A stretch of DNA of 55,194 bases, taken from contig NZ_VORR01000028.1 in NCBI RefSeq assembly GCF_007997085.1, positions 1 to 55,194 of the forward strand. The letters run 5' to 3'. This DNA comes from Polaribacter sp. IC066. Lineage in GTDB: Bacteria > Bacteroidota > Bacteroidia > Flavobacteriales > Flavobacteriaceae. The translations under genes were made by a program, and so were the position numbers. Positions 38,815 to 47,750 of this stretch are shown one piece after another. The notes beneath the pieces were generated by a model that was given only the letters and a program-made list of their open reading frames with translations, made no database searches and was not told the origin of the DNA. Numbering within the stretch: position 1 is the stretch's first letter; each line of letters opens with the position of its first letter.

Positions 38815-39104
38815 TAAACTAGGTTTTAATTTTTGGTTTTTGACGATATTTTAAAAAATCACCCCATAAACACACCGTAAATAGGCTTTGTGCTCTATGT
38901 GTATGTGATGAAACTTATACTTTTTTTTAATTCATTCAAAACAAATGAGATTACGCTCATTCAATTTATGAACTACTTTGAACCAAAATATAGGTTGATT
39001 TTAATAGTATTCGGAATGATTAATTAAATGAAATATTTAATAGTTTACAACAGTAAAACATTAAATTCAACTTCGTTGGCAAATATCGTTAAAAGTTATA
39101 ATTT

Positions 39105-40040
39105 TTATGCGGTTGTGTCACTTTTATTTTGTTTTCTTAAAGAGTAAATAGAAGCATTCAATTCAAAACCTAAAAGAAGAATAATTGCGTTTAACCAAAT
39201 AAATAACATCAAAATTAAAAGTGTACCAATAGATCCGTACAACTCGTTATATTTAGCAAATTCTGTGATATAATAACCAAATAAGTAAAACGTTAAAATT
39301 GATAAAACTGTTGTAAAGATAGCTCCTGCTGAAAAGAATTTAGAATGTTTTCCTTCTTTTGTTCCGTAATGATACAACATAGAAACTGTTGTAAAAATCA
39401 TCATTAGAAAAATAAAACTACGACTTAACTGCACCCAAATTAAGTTATCTGCTAACCAGCCAAAACTAACAAAGTCTTGAAAAATAAGTTCGAAAAAAAT
39501 AATTAAAACAATGGTAACTAATAAAAACAAGACGAGCACAATAGAAACCAACATGGCTATAAAATAAGATCTAATTGCACTTCTTACCTCTTTGATATGA
39601 TAAGAATATTCAAAGCCGCCAAAAATAGCATTTACACCATTTGTCATTAAAAAAATAGACCCTATAAAACCAAAAGATAGTAAACCACCATATTGATTTT
39701 TAATAATATCTAACAGAACTGAATCTACGGCATCAAAAGTATCTGGTGGCAATACATCTGCTATTAATGAAAGTAACCCTTCTTGAGCACCATTAAAGGG
39801 TACAAACGGAATTAATGTAAGTATAAATAATAAAAACGGAAAAATTGCCATGAAAAAACTGTAGGCAATTCCGCCCGCTCTCGTGGTTAAAGCACCTTTT
39901 ATTATGCCATTAATATACATTTCTAAAACGTCATATAAAGACATCCCCCCTAAGCCAGGAACTTTTATCTTTTTCCCGAATCTTACCAAAATATTTACAA
40001 TTGGTATCTTTTTTAGTTTGTCTTCTATTTCTTTACTCAT
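39105..40040 (-). CDS. YihY/BrkB-family membrane protein
   Basis: A 311-residue inner-membrane protein with about six hydrophobic segments, starting with the family hallmark TTRAGGIAYSFFMAIFPFLL (about 57-76) and including GFIGSIFLMTNGVNAIFGGF and a final LLGFELNASIYSLR. The family (once mis-called ribonuclease BN) has no proven biochemical role. It is the last gene of a likely nadC-pentapeptide-lipoprotein-yihY unit and has a candidate promoter of its own in the end of the previous gene. Confidence 0.88.
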   Translation of the reverse strand: MSKEIEDKLKKIPIVNILVRFGKKIKVPGLGGMSLYDVLEMYINGIIKGALTTRAGGIAYSFFMAIFPFLLFILTLIPFVPFNGAQEGLLSLIADVLPPDTFDAVDSVLLDIIKNQYGGLLSFGFIGSIFLMTNGVNAIFGGFEYSYHIKEVRSAIRSYFIAMLVSIVLVLFLLVTIVLIIFFELIFQDFVSFGWLADNLIWVQLSRSFIFLMMIFTTVSMLYHYGTKEGKHSKFFSAGAIFTTVLSILTFYLFGYYITEFAKYNELYGSIGTLLILMLFIWLNAIILLLGFELNASIYSLRKQNKSDTTA

Positions 40041-40063
40041 AAACCGTTTTTGTTCTCAAAAGG

Positions 40064-40095
40064 CAAATCTATTCAATATTTAAATTGATATACAA
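40064..40095 (-). promoter_or_regulatory. candidate internal promoter for the yihY-like gene
   Basis: On the minus strand TTG (complement of 40093-40095), a 21-base spacer, then TAGATTTG (complement of 40064-40071), about 24 bases before the start. It lies across the 3' end of the lipoprotein gene. Confidence 0.4.
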
Positions 40096-40539
40096 CTCCT
40101 TAAAAATAAATTCTTTTGCGTTTGGCGCAATAGAATCTTCTAAAAAAACACAATCTGAACCAATACCTAACGTTGCTAAAAGACCCAAATCTGGGCTGAA
40201 TACTAATGTTTTAATACTGTCTTTATTTTTTTTGATTTGATACATTTCATACACAAAAGTCTTTAGTTGATAGCTATTCTTAATTTTTGTAAAAGTATCG
40301 CTATCAATAATTACAAGATCTTCTTGAACTTGGTATTTTAAATTGATGCTTTTTAGGATATCTTTTTTGTGTGTATATTCAAAATTAACTTCTTGATCTG
40401 TTAGTTTGATGTTTAATTTTAATTGTTGAATTGTTCTATCACCTAATTCATAACCATAAATTGCAATATCATTTTGATTTCCTGAACATGAAATCATTAA
40501 TAAAGCGAGTGCTAAAAAGCAAAAATGTAATTTTTTCAT
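40069..40539 (-). CDS. lipoprotein of unknown function
   Basis: A 156-residue lipoprotein (lipobox LLMISC, Cys18) with a strand-rich body (LKLNIKLTDQEVNFEYTHKK, then DLVIIDSDTFTKI). I do not recognise a family. Its start overlaps the end of the pentapeptide-repeat gene by 4 bp, so the two are translated together. Confidence 0.75.
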   Translation of the reverse strand: MKKLHFCFLALALLMISCSGNQNDIAIYGYELGDRTIQQLKLNIKLTDQEVNFEYTHKKDILKSINLKYQVQEDLVIIDSDTFTKIKNSYQLKTFVYEMYQIKKNKDSIKTLVFSPDLGLLATLGIGSDCVFLEDSIAPNAKEFIFKELYINLNIE

Positions 40540-41105
40540 TCAATGATAATTTTATAGTTTGATAAAAGTCCGTCTATTGTATTTCTACTAAACTTTGCGT
40601 TTTTTAACCGATTATGCTGCGGATTGATATTAAAATTAAAAGCTGTTCTGAAATCTGATTTTTCTAAATTGGTAGCATCAAAAATTGTTCCTATTAAATT
40701 AGAATTGTCAAAACTACAATTCATAGCAACCGTTTCGGTAAAATCTACTTCTTCTAAATTACATTTGATAAATTTTGTATTTGCAATTTTTAATTGATAA
40801 AATGAGGAAAAACTCAATTGACACTCCTTAAAACTCATCTGTAATAAAAACGGATTTACTTCATTAAATTTCACTCCTATCATTTTACAATTAATAAAAC
40901 GCACGTCCTTAAAAGCGACATCCTTTACAACGGTATTGCTAAAATTACAATCGATAAAATCACATTCTACAAATTGAATATTAGAGGCATGAATATTTTC
41001 AAAATTACAGTTTGAAAACGTACAATTATCATATTCGCCTTTTTTTATTTTAGTTGTTGTGAAATCAATTTTTGAGTATTCTTCGCTATCAAAATAAGTA
41101 TTCAT
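40536..41105 (-). CDS. pentapeptide-repeat protein
   Basis: A 189-residue protein built of A(D/N)LxF-like five-residue repeats throughout (for example CTFSNCNFENI, FIDCNFSNTV, CNLEEVDFTETVAMNCSFDN, SNLIGTIFDATNLEKSDF). These form a right-handed quadrilateral beta helix. The family includes gyrase-protecting proteins such as QnrB and MfpA, but most members have no known target, and nothing here singles out gyrase. It follows nadC by 38 bp and overlaps the lipoprotein gene by 4 bp. Confidence 0.88.
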   Translation of the reverse strand: MNTYFDSEEYSKIDFTTTKIKKGEYDNCTFSNCNFENIHASNIQFVECDFIDCNFSNTVVKDVAFKDVRFINCKMIGVKFNEVNPFLLQMSFKECQLSFSSFYQLKIANTKFIKCNLEEVDFTETVAMNCSFDNSNLIGTIFDATNLEKSDFRTAFNFNINPQHNRLKNAKFSRNTIDGLLSNYKIIIE

Positions 41106-41143
41106 ATTATATTGTGGTAAACCACGCTTGGCCCGAAATTAAA

Positions 41144-42004
41144 TTAATCAATCGCTTTTAAACTCAAATCTAAATTATGCACCGAATGCGTTAATGCACC
41201 AGATGAAATATAGTCTACCCCGCATTCTGCATATTTTCTGATGGTTTCTTCGTTAATACCGCCAGATGATTCTGTCAAACAAATAGCACCAATTAAAGCA
41301 ACTGCTTTTCTAGTATCTTCATAATTAAAGTTATCGATTAAAACTCTATAAACGCCCTCATTAGCAAGAATTTCTTTAATTTCTTCTAAGCTTCTAGCTT
41401 CTACAATAATTTTAATATCTAATTTTTTATCTGCCAAATACTTTTTTGTTTTTGTAATTGCCTGGGTAATTCCGCCAGCAAAATCGATGTGATTGTCTTT
41501 AATCATTACCATATCATACAACGCAAATCGATGATTTTCTCCGCCTCCTATTTTTACAGCCCATTTTTCTAGTGCTCTAATTCCGGGTGTTGTTTTTCTA
41601 GTATCTAACACTTTTGTTTTGGTTCCTTTTAATAAATCAGCAAAAAAAGCGGTTTTTGTGGCAATGGCGCTCATTCTTTGCATCGCATTTAAAACCAAAC
41701 GCTCTGCCATTAAAATAGATTGCGATTTGCCTGAAACATGAAAAACAATATCACCATATTTTACTTTTTCGCCATCATTTATAAAAGTTTCAACTTCTAA
41801 ATCTTTATCAACATAAGAAAAAACTTGTTTTGCAAATGCTACTCCGGCAATAATTCCGTCGTCTTTTACTAGTAATTTTGCTTTTCCTTTTGCATCCGCA
41901 GGAATACAAGAAAGGGATGTATGATCGCCATCACCAATATCTTCTCTAATAGCGTTTTTGATAATTAACACTAATTCTTTGTCAAATTGTTCTTTCGATA
42001 TCAT
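41144..42004 (-). CDS. nadC: nicotinate-nucleotide pyrophosphorylase (carboxylating)
   Basis: NadC joins quinolinate and PRPP to give nicotinate mononucleotide with loss of CO2, a step of de novo NAD synthesis. The 286-residue protein carries the signature DTRKTTPGIRALEKWAV followed by GGGENHRF and MVMIKDNHI, plus the C-terminal phosphate loop SGGINEETI. Identification is secure. It is the first gene of the minus-strand unit continuing into the pentapeptide-repeat gene. Confidence 0.97.
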   Translation of the reverse strand: MISKEQFDKELVLIIKNAIREDIGDGDHTSLSCIPADAKGKAKLLVKDDGIIAGVAFAKQVFSYVDKDLEVETFINDGEKVKYGDIVFHVSGKSQSILMAERLVLNAMQRMSAIATKTAFFADLLKGTKTKVLDTRKTTPGIRALEKWAVKIGGGENHRFALYDMVMIKDNHIDFAGGITQAITKTKKYLADKKLDIKIIVEARSLEEIKEILANEGVYRVLIDNFNYEDTRKAVALIGAICLTESSGGINEETIRKYAECGVDYISSGALTHSVHNLDLSLKAID

Positions 42005-42132
42005 ATTTCTTTAAATTCTGCTGTAAAAATAACAATGATTTTGAACTTTTTGTTGGTTCTATTGAATTTATGTTTAAAACTGATCAATTTGTTTGGGATT
42101 CATACACTAATTTCAAGAATTGTACAAAAAAC

Positions 42133-42176
42133 TTCTTAATACAATTTCGCGAAAAGCGAAATCACTCGAAGTGACA
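42133..42176. repeat. dispersed two-hairpin intergenic repeat, copy 2
   Basis: TTCTTAATACAATTTCGC then GCGAAAT then CACTCGAAGTGACA. ATTTCGC pairs with GCGAAAT and TCACT pairs with AGTGA. It is related to 30579-30623, in the same orientation. Confidence 0.6.
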
Positions 42177-42290
42177 CTATTTTTTACGCTAACTTCAGAC
42201 CACTTCAGAAATGTCTCATCAAGTGAAATTATTTTTTCAAGAATTTTGTATCGCGCTATTTTTTGAATACATAATTTGTAATTTTGAAAA

Positions 42291-42764
42291 ATGAAAATTA
42301 AATTACTTGCCATCGGAAAAACCGACAATAAAAACTTAATTCTGTTAATTGAGGAATATCAAAATCGTCTAAAACATTATATAAAGTTTGAGTTAGAGAT
42401 TATTTCAGATATCAAAAATGTAAAGAATTTAAGTGAAGTTCAGCAAAAAGAAAAAGAAGGCGAATTAATTTTAGCCAAACTGCAAAACACAGATCAATTA
42501 ATTTTGCTAGATGATAAGGGAAAACATTTTACCTCTTTAGAGTTTTCTAAATACTTGCAAAAAAAGATGAATGCTGGTATTAAGCAATTGGTTTTGGTAA
42601 TTGGCGGACCTTACGGATTTTCTGATGCAGTTTACAAAAAAGCCACCGGAAAAATATCGTTGTCAAAAATGACCTTTTCGCATCAAATGATTCGATTGTT
42701 TGTTGTTGAGCAATTGTATAGAGGTTTTACTATTTTAAAGAATGAACCGTATCATCATGAATAA
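42291..42764 (+). CDS. rlmH: 23S rRNA (pseudouridine1915-N3)-methyltransferase
   Basis: RlmH, a SPOUT-fold enzyme, methylates pseudouridine 1915 in helix 69 of 23S rRNA on assembled ribosomes. At 157 residues the length is exact. The start MKIKLLAIGKT, the SAM-binding LVIGGPYGFSD knot segment and the closing HQMIRLFVVEQLYRGF and NEPYHHE are all conserved. A TAATTTTG box at 42279-42286 ends only 4 bases before the ATG, suggesting a very short or absent leader if it is used. Confidence 0.97.
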   Translation: MKIKLLAIGKTDNKNLILLIEEYQNRLKHYIKFELEIISDIKNVKNLSEVQQKEKEGELILAKLQNTDQLILLDDKGKHFTSLEFSKYLQKKMNAGIKQLVLVIGGPYGFSDAVYKKATGKISLSKMTFSHQMIRLFVVEQLYRGFTILKNEPYHHE

Positions 42765-42867
42765 AAAGCCGCAGCCTATCCGTGCCATTTCAACTCCGCT
42801 CAAAATAAACTCGAAAAAGGAAATCTTTATGGAAAACTCATCCTCCTTAAAACTTAAAACGCCTTTT

Positions 42868-43685
42868 TTAAAGATTACTACTATTAATAATGGCGTTTTC
42901 GGCGGTTTTAAAAGTATTATGTAAGAAAACTACTTCTAAAATTAATATTGGAATCACAAAAAATAAGGCAATAGGCGAAAAAATTACGGTTAATAATAAG
43001 GAGCCGTTTACAATTTTTATAATGCCAATTCCTTGCGCAAAAGAATCTAAATTTTCTTTTATCTTTAAAATACCCAATCCCATCATACACGCTCCTACTC
43101 CGAAAATTATCATAGAAAATACGCTCAACACTATTTCTAAAGCATTCGAAAAACTAGAACCTTTTATAAAAAAAGTAATAATTGTCATACAAATGGCAAC
43201 TCTTATATACATGTATATTGCATAAGTTAAGAAGCCATTTTTAAAGTTTTTAGCCATTAACTTATAACCGTTTACAAGAGGAAATACTGTTAGAAAAAAG
43301 AGAATAGCATAGGGTATTCTAAAAGCGAACAGCCAAATAGTAGGTGTGTTATTCGTTGCAAAATAGGGCTCCATTAAAATACCAATCAGCGTAATTACAG
43401 TATATAAAACACCAATCATCCAGCTCTTATTTAAAGTTTTTAGCTCGTTTGTTGTCCAATTAATTTCGGCAACTTCTAAACTCGAATAGGTTTGCATATT
43501 TTTGAAATCTTCTACTAAAACTTCCAAAATAATTTTAACGGTGTAACTTCTAGGGTTTACTTCTCTGGCTTCAATTCGTTGTATAGTTCGCACATTAATA
43601 TTGCGTTGTGCAACTAATTCTTCTTGTGTAAAACCTTTTAATTTTCTTAACGCTCAATTTTTTTTCCTAATTTTGACTGTTTCAT
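42868..43685 (-). pseudogene. XRE-type regulator with membrane domain, frameshifted in the helix-turn-helix
   Basis: Downstream of the break an open frame of 241 codons reads RTIQRIEAREVNPRSYTVKI followed by about six transmembrane helices (about 60-235). Upstream, from ATG at 43685 (minus strand), the first codons read MKQSKLGKKIER, then a stop. Shifting frame near 43648-43652 gives LRKLKGFTQEELVAQRNINV, exactly the missing first part of the HTH. One extra T in the CGTTAAG stretch would restore the whole protein. It is either a recent loss-of-function allele or a sequencing error. The 241-codon frame alone begins at a GTG inside the HTH and is not a plausible gene start. Confidence 0.78.
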
Positions 43686-43883
43686 AATATGTTGTTTTTG
43701 ATTTTCGATACAATGTTAGTTCTCAAAATTAAGTTTACAAATTATTTTAGCCTTTTTTAACCCGACATTTAAACGACAAAGCACTGATCATAGTCTTTTT
43801 GGCGTTTTATAGTTTTTGCAATTTATACACTTTATTTTATTTTTTCTTCGGATTTGTACAGAAATATTCATTTATAAATTGAG

Positions 43884-43891
43884 TATATTTG
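43884..43891 (+). promoter_or_regulatory. candidate -7 box of rdgB
   Basis: TATATTTG fits TAnnTTTG and lies 21 bases before the ATG. The nearest upstream TTG is 27 bases away, a little far. Confidence 0.35.
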
Positions 43892-43912
43892 CGCAAATTC
43901 AATTCTTTTTAA

Positions 43913-44491
43913 ATGAAACTCGTCTTCGCAACCAACAACCTACACAAATTGAAAGAAGTACAAAAAATGTTATCAGACGCTATAGAAATATTGAGTTTAA
44001 AAGACATTCATTGTTTTGAAGAAGTAGCAGAAACCGAGCCCACTTTAGAAGGAAATGCAAAGTTAAAAGCGGATTATATTACCCAAAAATTTGGCTACAA
44101 TTGTTTTGCAGATGATACCGGTTTAGAAATAGAAAGTTTAAACGGAAAACCAGGAGTATATTCTGCCCGTTATGCTGGCGAACCTGCCAATTCTGAAAAC
44201 AACATTCAAAAAATACTAACCGAATTAGCGCATAAAGACAATAGAAAAGCACAAATTAGAACAGCTGTTTGTCTTAATATAGATAAAAATCAATATTTAT
44301 TTGAGGGGGTTTGCAAAGGCGAAATCTTAACCAAAAAACAAGGCAACCAAGGTTTTGGATACGATCCTATTTTTAAACCGCATGGATTTCATCAATCTTT
44401 TGCAGAAATGACTGCTGATGAAAAAAATAAAATATCTCATCGCGGAATTGCGATTCAGAAGTTAGTTGAATTTTTATCAAATTATAAATAA
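43913..44491 (+). CDS. rdgB: non-canonical purine NTP pyrophosphatase (RdgB/HAM1)
   Basis: This enzyme hydrolyses ITP, dITP and XTP to monophosphates, keeping damaged purines out of nucleic acids. The 192-residue protein has the start [19 protein letters not shown], the metal-binding [20 protein letters not shown], and the QGFGYDPIF and SHRGIA motifs. It precedes the FecCD permease gene by about 70 bp. Confidence 0.96.
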   Translation: MKLVFATNNLHKLKEVQKMLSDAIEILSLKDIHCFEEVAETEPTLEGNAKLKADYITQKFGYNCFADDTGLEIESLNGKPGVYSARYAGEPANSENNIQKILTELAHKDNRKAQIRTAVCLNIDKNQYLFEGVCKGEILTKKQGNQGFGYDPIFKPHGFHQSFAEMTADEKNKISHRGIAIQKLVEFLSNYK

Positions 44492-44517
44492 GTAATTCAG
44501 ACCTCATTGGTAAGATA

Positions 44518-44533
44518 CCGAATCAAGTTCAGC
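44518..44533. repeat. CTGAA..TTCAG-type palindrome copy
   Basis: CCGAATCAAGTTCAGC is the reverse-strand form of the CTGAACTTGATTCAG element at 22112-22129, with one arm base changed. It lies between rdgB and the permease gene. Confidence 0.45.
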
Positions 44534-44561
44534 AAAATAACCTGTGAGACCTTCTATTAGA

Positions 44562-45590
44562 ATGAAAAAAACGAACTACACAAAACACTTTATAATTTTA
44601 TCAGTTGTACTGGTGCTCTTGTTTTTTACGAATATTAGTTTAGGTTCTGTTTCTATTCCGCTTTATGAAATTATATCTTTTTTTACGGGCAACTCAACAT
44701 CCAAAGAAAGTTGGACTATTATTTTGTTTAATTTTAGAATCCCGAAAGCAATCACAGCCATTTTGGCAGGTTCTGGCTTATCAATTTCCGGATTGTTAAT
44801 GCAAACATTGTTTAGAAATCCGTTAGCAGGCCCTTTTGTTTTGGGTATTTCTTCGGGCGCTAGTTTAGGCGTGGCACTCTTAATTTTAGGTTCATCTCTT
44901 TTTGGTGGCTTTTTTTTAACAAGTTCGCTTTCTAATTGGTCGTTACCAATAGCATCTAGTTTGGGCGCTTTTTTAGTTTTATCTGCTGTTATTATGGCGG
45001 CCAATAAAGTTAAAAACACCATGTCTATTTTAATTATTGGGTTGATGTTTGGTAGTTTAACCGCTGCAATTATTAGCGTTTTGGCCTACTTTTCTGAAGC
45101 CGCAAAAATTCAGCAATATTTATTTTGGAGTTTTGGCAGTTTGGGTAATTTATCTTGGCATGAAATTACTGTTTTTATAACTATTTATAGCATTGGTTTG
45201 TTAGGAACCTTAACCATTATAAAACCACTAAACAGTTATTTATTAGGTGAGAATTATGCCAAAAGTTTGGGCATCAACATTAAAAAAAGTAGAATAATTA
45301 TTTTACTCATTACAAGTTTATTAACAGGTGTAATCACAGCATTTTCGGGCCCTATTGCCTTTGTAGGTTTAGCGGTACCGCATATTGCCAGAATGTTTTT
45401 TACAACGTCTAATCATAAAATATTAATTCCGGCAACGGCTATTATTGGTGCAATTATATTGTTAATTTGCGATGCTATTGCACAATTACCAACCAGCGAG
45501 TTTACATTACCAATTAATGCAATTACCTCTTTATTTGGTGCACCAGTTGTTATTTGGTTGCTGATGAGAAAAAAGAAAATATTTGTTTAA
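44562..45590 (+). CDS. FecCD-family iron/corrinoid ABC transporter permease
   Basis: A 342-residue permease with about ten hydrophobic segments. I use ATG 44562 (MKKTNYTKHFIIL) rather than the in-frame GTG at 44544. Family landmarks are FRIPKAITAILAGSGLSISG and LMQTLFRNPLAGPFVLGISS, and GPIAFVGLAVPHIAR near the ATPase-contact region. It should form the membrane channel for an iron-siderophore, heme or cobalamin importer with the ATPase encoded next. No substrate-binding protein gene is adjacent, so the cargo is not known. Confidence 0.92.
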   Translation: MKKTNYTKHFIILSVVLVLLFFTNISLGSVSIPLYEIISFFTGNSTSKESWTIILFNFRIPKAITAILAGSGLSISGLLMQTLFRNPLAGPFVLGISSGASLGVALLILGSSLFGGFFLTSSLSNWSLPIASSLGAFLVLSAVIMAANKVKNTMSILIIGLMFGSLTAAIISVLAYFSEAAKIQQYLFWSFGSLGNLSWHEITVFITIYSIGLLGTLTIIKPLNSYLLGENYAKSLGINIKKSRIIILLITSLLTGVITAFSGPIAFVGLAVPHIARMFFTTSNHKILIPATAIIGAIILLICDAIAQLPTSEFTLPINAITSLFGAPVVIWLLMRKKKIFV

Positions 45591-45777
45591 AAGAAGCCTG
45601 TCCCAATCTTCTTGAAGAGCAAGAACTAGCTTGTTTGTGAACAAAAATAATAGTGATCAAATATATGTATAAATTAAACGAATTAATAAATACACCATTA
45701 CACAGCATACAAAAAATATCGTCCTTAAAACCGAAAACCTTTCTATAGGGTATCAAACAAAAAAAGCGCAAACTATT

Positions 45778-46494
45778 GTGGCTAATAATATTGATATTAC
45801 TATTGAAAAGGGAAAATTAGTGACTGTTTTAGGTAAAAACGGAATCGGTAAATCTACCTTATTAAGAACCATTTCTAAAGTGCAAGAACCTTTACGTGGC
45901 AAAATTTACATCAACCATAAAAATTTAAAAAAATATTCGAACAAAGAACTTTCTACCTCTTTAAGTTTGGTGTTAACAGAAAGACTCCCAGAAAGTCAGA
46001 TTACTGTTTTTGAATTGGTTGCTTTGGGCAGACAACCCTATACAAATTGGATTGATACAATTTCTGAAGCAGATTTAGAGAAAATAAATTGGGCCATAAC
46101 CCAAACTGAAATTGAACATTTAAAGGATAAATTTTTTTATGAATTGAGTGATGGTCAATTGCAACGTGTATTAATTGCGCGCGCTTTGGCACAAGATACC
46201 GACCTTATTATTTTAGATGAACCTACAGCGCATTTAGATTTGCATCACACTATTAAAATATTTTCGCTGTTAAAAAAACTAGTAGATGAAACCTCAAAAA
46301 CAATTATCATGTCTTCTCATGAAGTAAATTTATGCATTCAGTTTGCTGATGAAGTCATTTTATTTACAGATGATAAGGTTTATACGGGAACTCCTGATTA
46401 TTTAATCGAAAAAAATACTTTTGATGATTTATTTCCTAAAGATATTGTTAATTTTAACAGAAATTTACAACAGTTTATCATTCGTAAAAACTAG
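45778..46494 (+). CDS. FecE-like ABC transporter ATPase, N-terminus probably displaced by a frameshift
   Basis: The 238-codon frame from GTG 45778 has Walker A GKNGIGKST, signature ELSDGQLQRV, Walker B LIILDEPTAHLDL and the SSHE H-loop. It lacks the first strand and the A-loop tyrosine of the family. These are encoded just upstream in the same frame (KNIVLKTENLSIGYQTKKA, 45714 onward) but have no ATG, GTG or TTG. An ATG at 45665 in another frame would join them if the A6 run at 45711-45716 had one more A. It partners the FecCD permease to power uptake. Confidence 0.85.
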   Translation: MANNIDITIEKGKLVTVLGKNGIGKSTLLRTISKVQEPLRGKIYINHKNLKKYSNKELSTSLSLVLTERLPESQITVFELVALGRQPYTNWIDTISEADLEKINWAITQTEIEHLKDKFFYELSDGQLQRVLIARALAQDTDLIILDEPTAHLDLHHTIKIFSLLKKLVDETSKTIIMSSHEVNLCIQFADEVILFTDDKVYTGTPDYLIEKNTFDDLFPKDIVNFNRNLQQFIIRKN

Positions 46495-46558
46495 ATTCGC
46501 AGATGCAATTTTCTAAACAATTGCAATAAACCCTACTAACTTAATACTTTTTTAATTG

Positions 46559-47602
46559 ATGAAAAAAATACTTTTTATTGCTAGTACGCTAGCTTTTATG
46601 TCTTGTGGTTCTAGCAAGCAAGCCGCAAAATATGCCGCAACAATTACTGCACAAGAATTAAGCACGCACCTTTATATCTATGCTTCAGATGAATTTGAAG
46701 GAAGAAATACTGGGGAACCTGGTCAAAAAATGGCGGTTGACTATTTAAAAAAATTCTATGTAACAGAAGGAATTGCTTCGCCTTTAGGTGGTGGTGATTA
46801 TTTTCAAGAAGTTCCCGCAGAATTTTTAAACACGCGCAAAAGAAAAACTCCTTTAAAAGCTTCAGAAAATGTTGTTGCTTTTATCAAAGGAACAAAAAAT
46901 CCTGACGAAATTGTAGTTATTTCTGCACATTTAGATCATGAAGGTATTAAGGATGGTGAAATTTACAATGGTGCAGATGATGACGGTTCTGGTACTGTTG
47001 CTATTTTAGAAATTGCGCAAGCTTTTCAAATGGCAGCTAAAGCCGGTAAAGGTCCGAAAAGATCTGTATTATTTTTACATGTTACTGGCGAAGAAAAAGG
47101 TTTATTAGGTTCTAAATATTATACCGATGTTGATCCTTTATTTCCTTTAATAAACACCGTTTGTAATTTAAATATAGATATGGTTGGCAGAATTGATGAG
47201 AAGCACAAAGACAACCCTAATTATGTGTATTTAATTGGTTCTGATAAATTGAGCACAGCGCTGCACGAGGTATCTGAAGAAATGAATACAAAGCACACGA
47301 ATATTAATTTAGATTACACATATAATGATGAAAATGATCCTAATAGATTCTATTACAGATCAGATCATTACAACTTTGCAAAAAATAATGTACCCGTTAT
47401 TTTTTATTTTAATGGTACGCATGAAGATTATCACAAACCAACTGATACTCCTGATAAAATTAACTATGAACAGCTAGAAAATAGAACTCGTCTAATTTTT
47501 CATACAGCTTGGGAAATTGCCAATAGAAAAACTAGAATTTTTGCGGATAAAGCAGAGCCTAAAGAAGAAGAAGAAGTGAAAGCGGAAGCAGTAAAAAAAT
47601 AA
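46559..47602 (+). CDS. M28-family metallopeptidase lipoprotein
   Basis: A 347-residue lipoprotein (lipobox AFMSC, Cys16; start at ATG 46559). It has the di-zinc aminopeptidase core: HLDHEG (His124, Asp126), NGADDDGSG with the bridging Asp near 140, TGEEKGLLGS with the catalytic Glu pair, NIDMVG, and a late THEDYHKPTDT zinc His. Family members remove N-terminal residues from peptides in the periplasm or outside. The last 20 residues are Glu/Lys-rich. A hairpin terminator follows. Confidence 0.93.
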   Translation: MKKILFIASTLAFMSCGSSKQAAKYAATITAQELSTHLYIYASDEFEGRNTGEPGQKMAVDYLKKFYVTEGIASPLGGGDYFQEVPAEFLNTRKRKTPLKASENVVAFIKGTKNPDEIVVISAHLDHEGIKDGEIYNGADDDGSGTVAILEIAQAFQMAAKAGKGPKRSVLFLHVTGEEKGLLGSKYYTDVDPLFPLINTVCNLNIDMVGRIDEKHKDNPNYVYLIGSDKLSTALHEVSEEMNTKHTNINLDYTYNDENDPNRFYYRSDHYNFAKNNVPVIFYFNGTHEDYHKPTDTPDKINYEQLENRTRLIFHTAWEIANRKTRIFADKAEPKEEEEVKAEAVKK

Positions 47603-47624
47603 ACAACTTTTTTTTAATGATCTT

Positions 47625-47656
47625 TAAACCAAGCAATAAAAATTGCTTGGTTTTTG
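47625..47656 (+). terminator. terminator after the M28 peptidase gene
   Basis: AAACCAAGCAAT and ATTGCTTGGTTT form a 12-bp perfect stem with a short A/T loop, followed by T residues. Confidence 0.85.
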
Positions 47657-47750
47657 TTTTTAACTACTTTTTGATTGATGGAGATGTTGTCATAAAAATG
47701 TAAATTCGTTTAATAAAAGAAACCGTTTAACTTACTTTTTAATTATTTTT

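Noticed and set aside
42279..42286. Promoter of rlmH as a separate feature
   Set aside because: The TAATTTTG box is only 4 bases before the ATG and has no partner TTG at the right distance; mentioned in the rlmH entry only.
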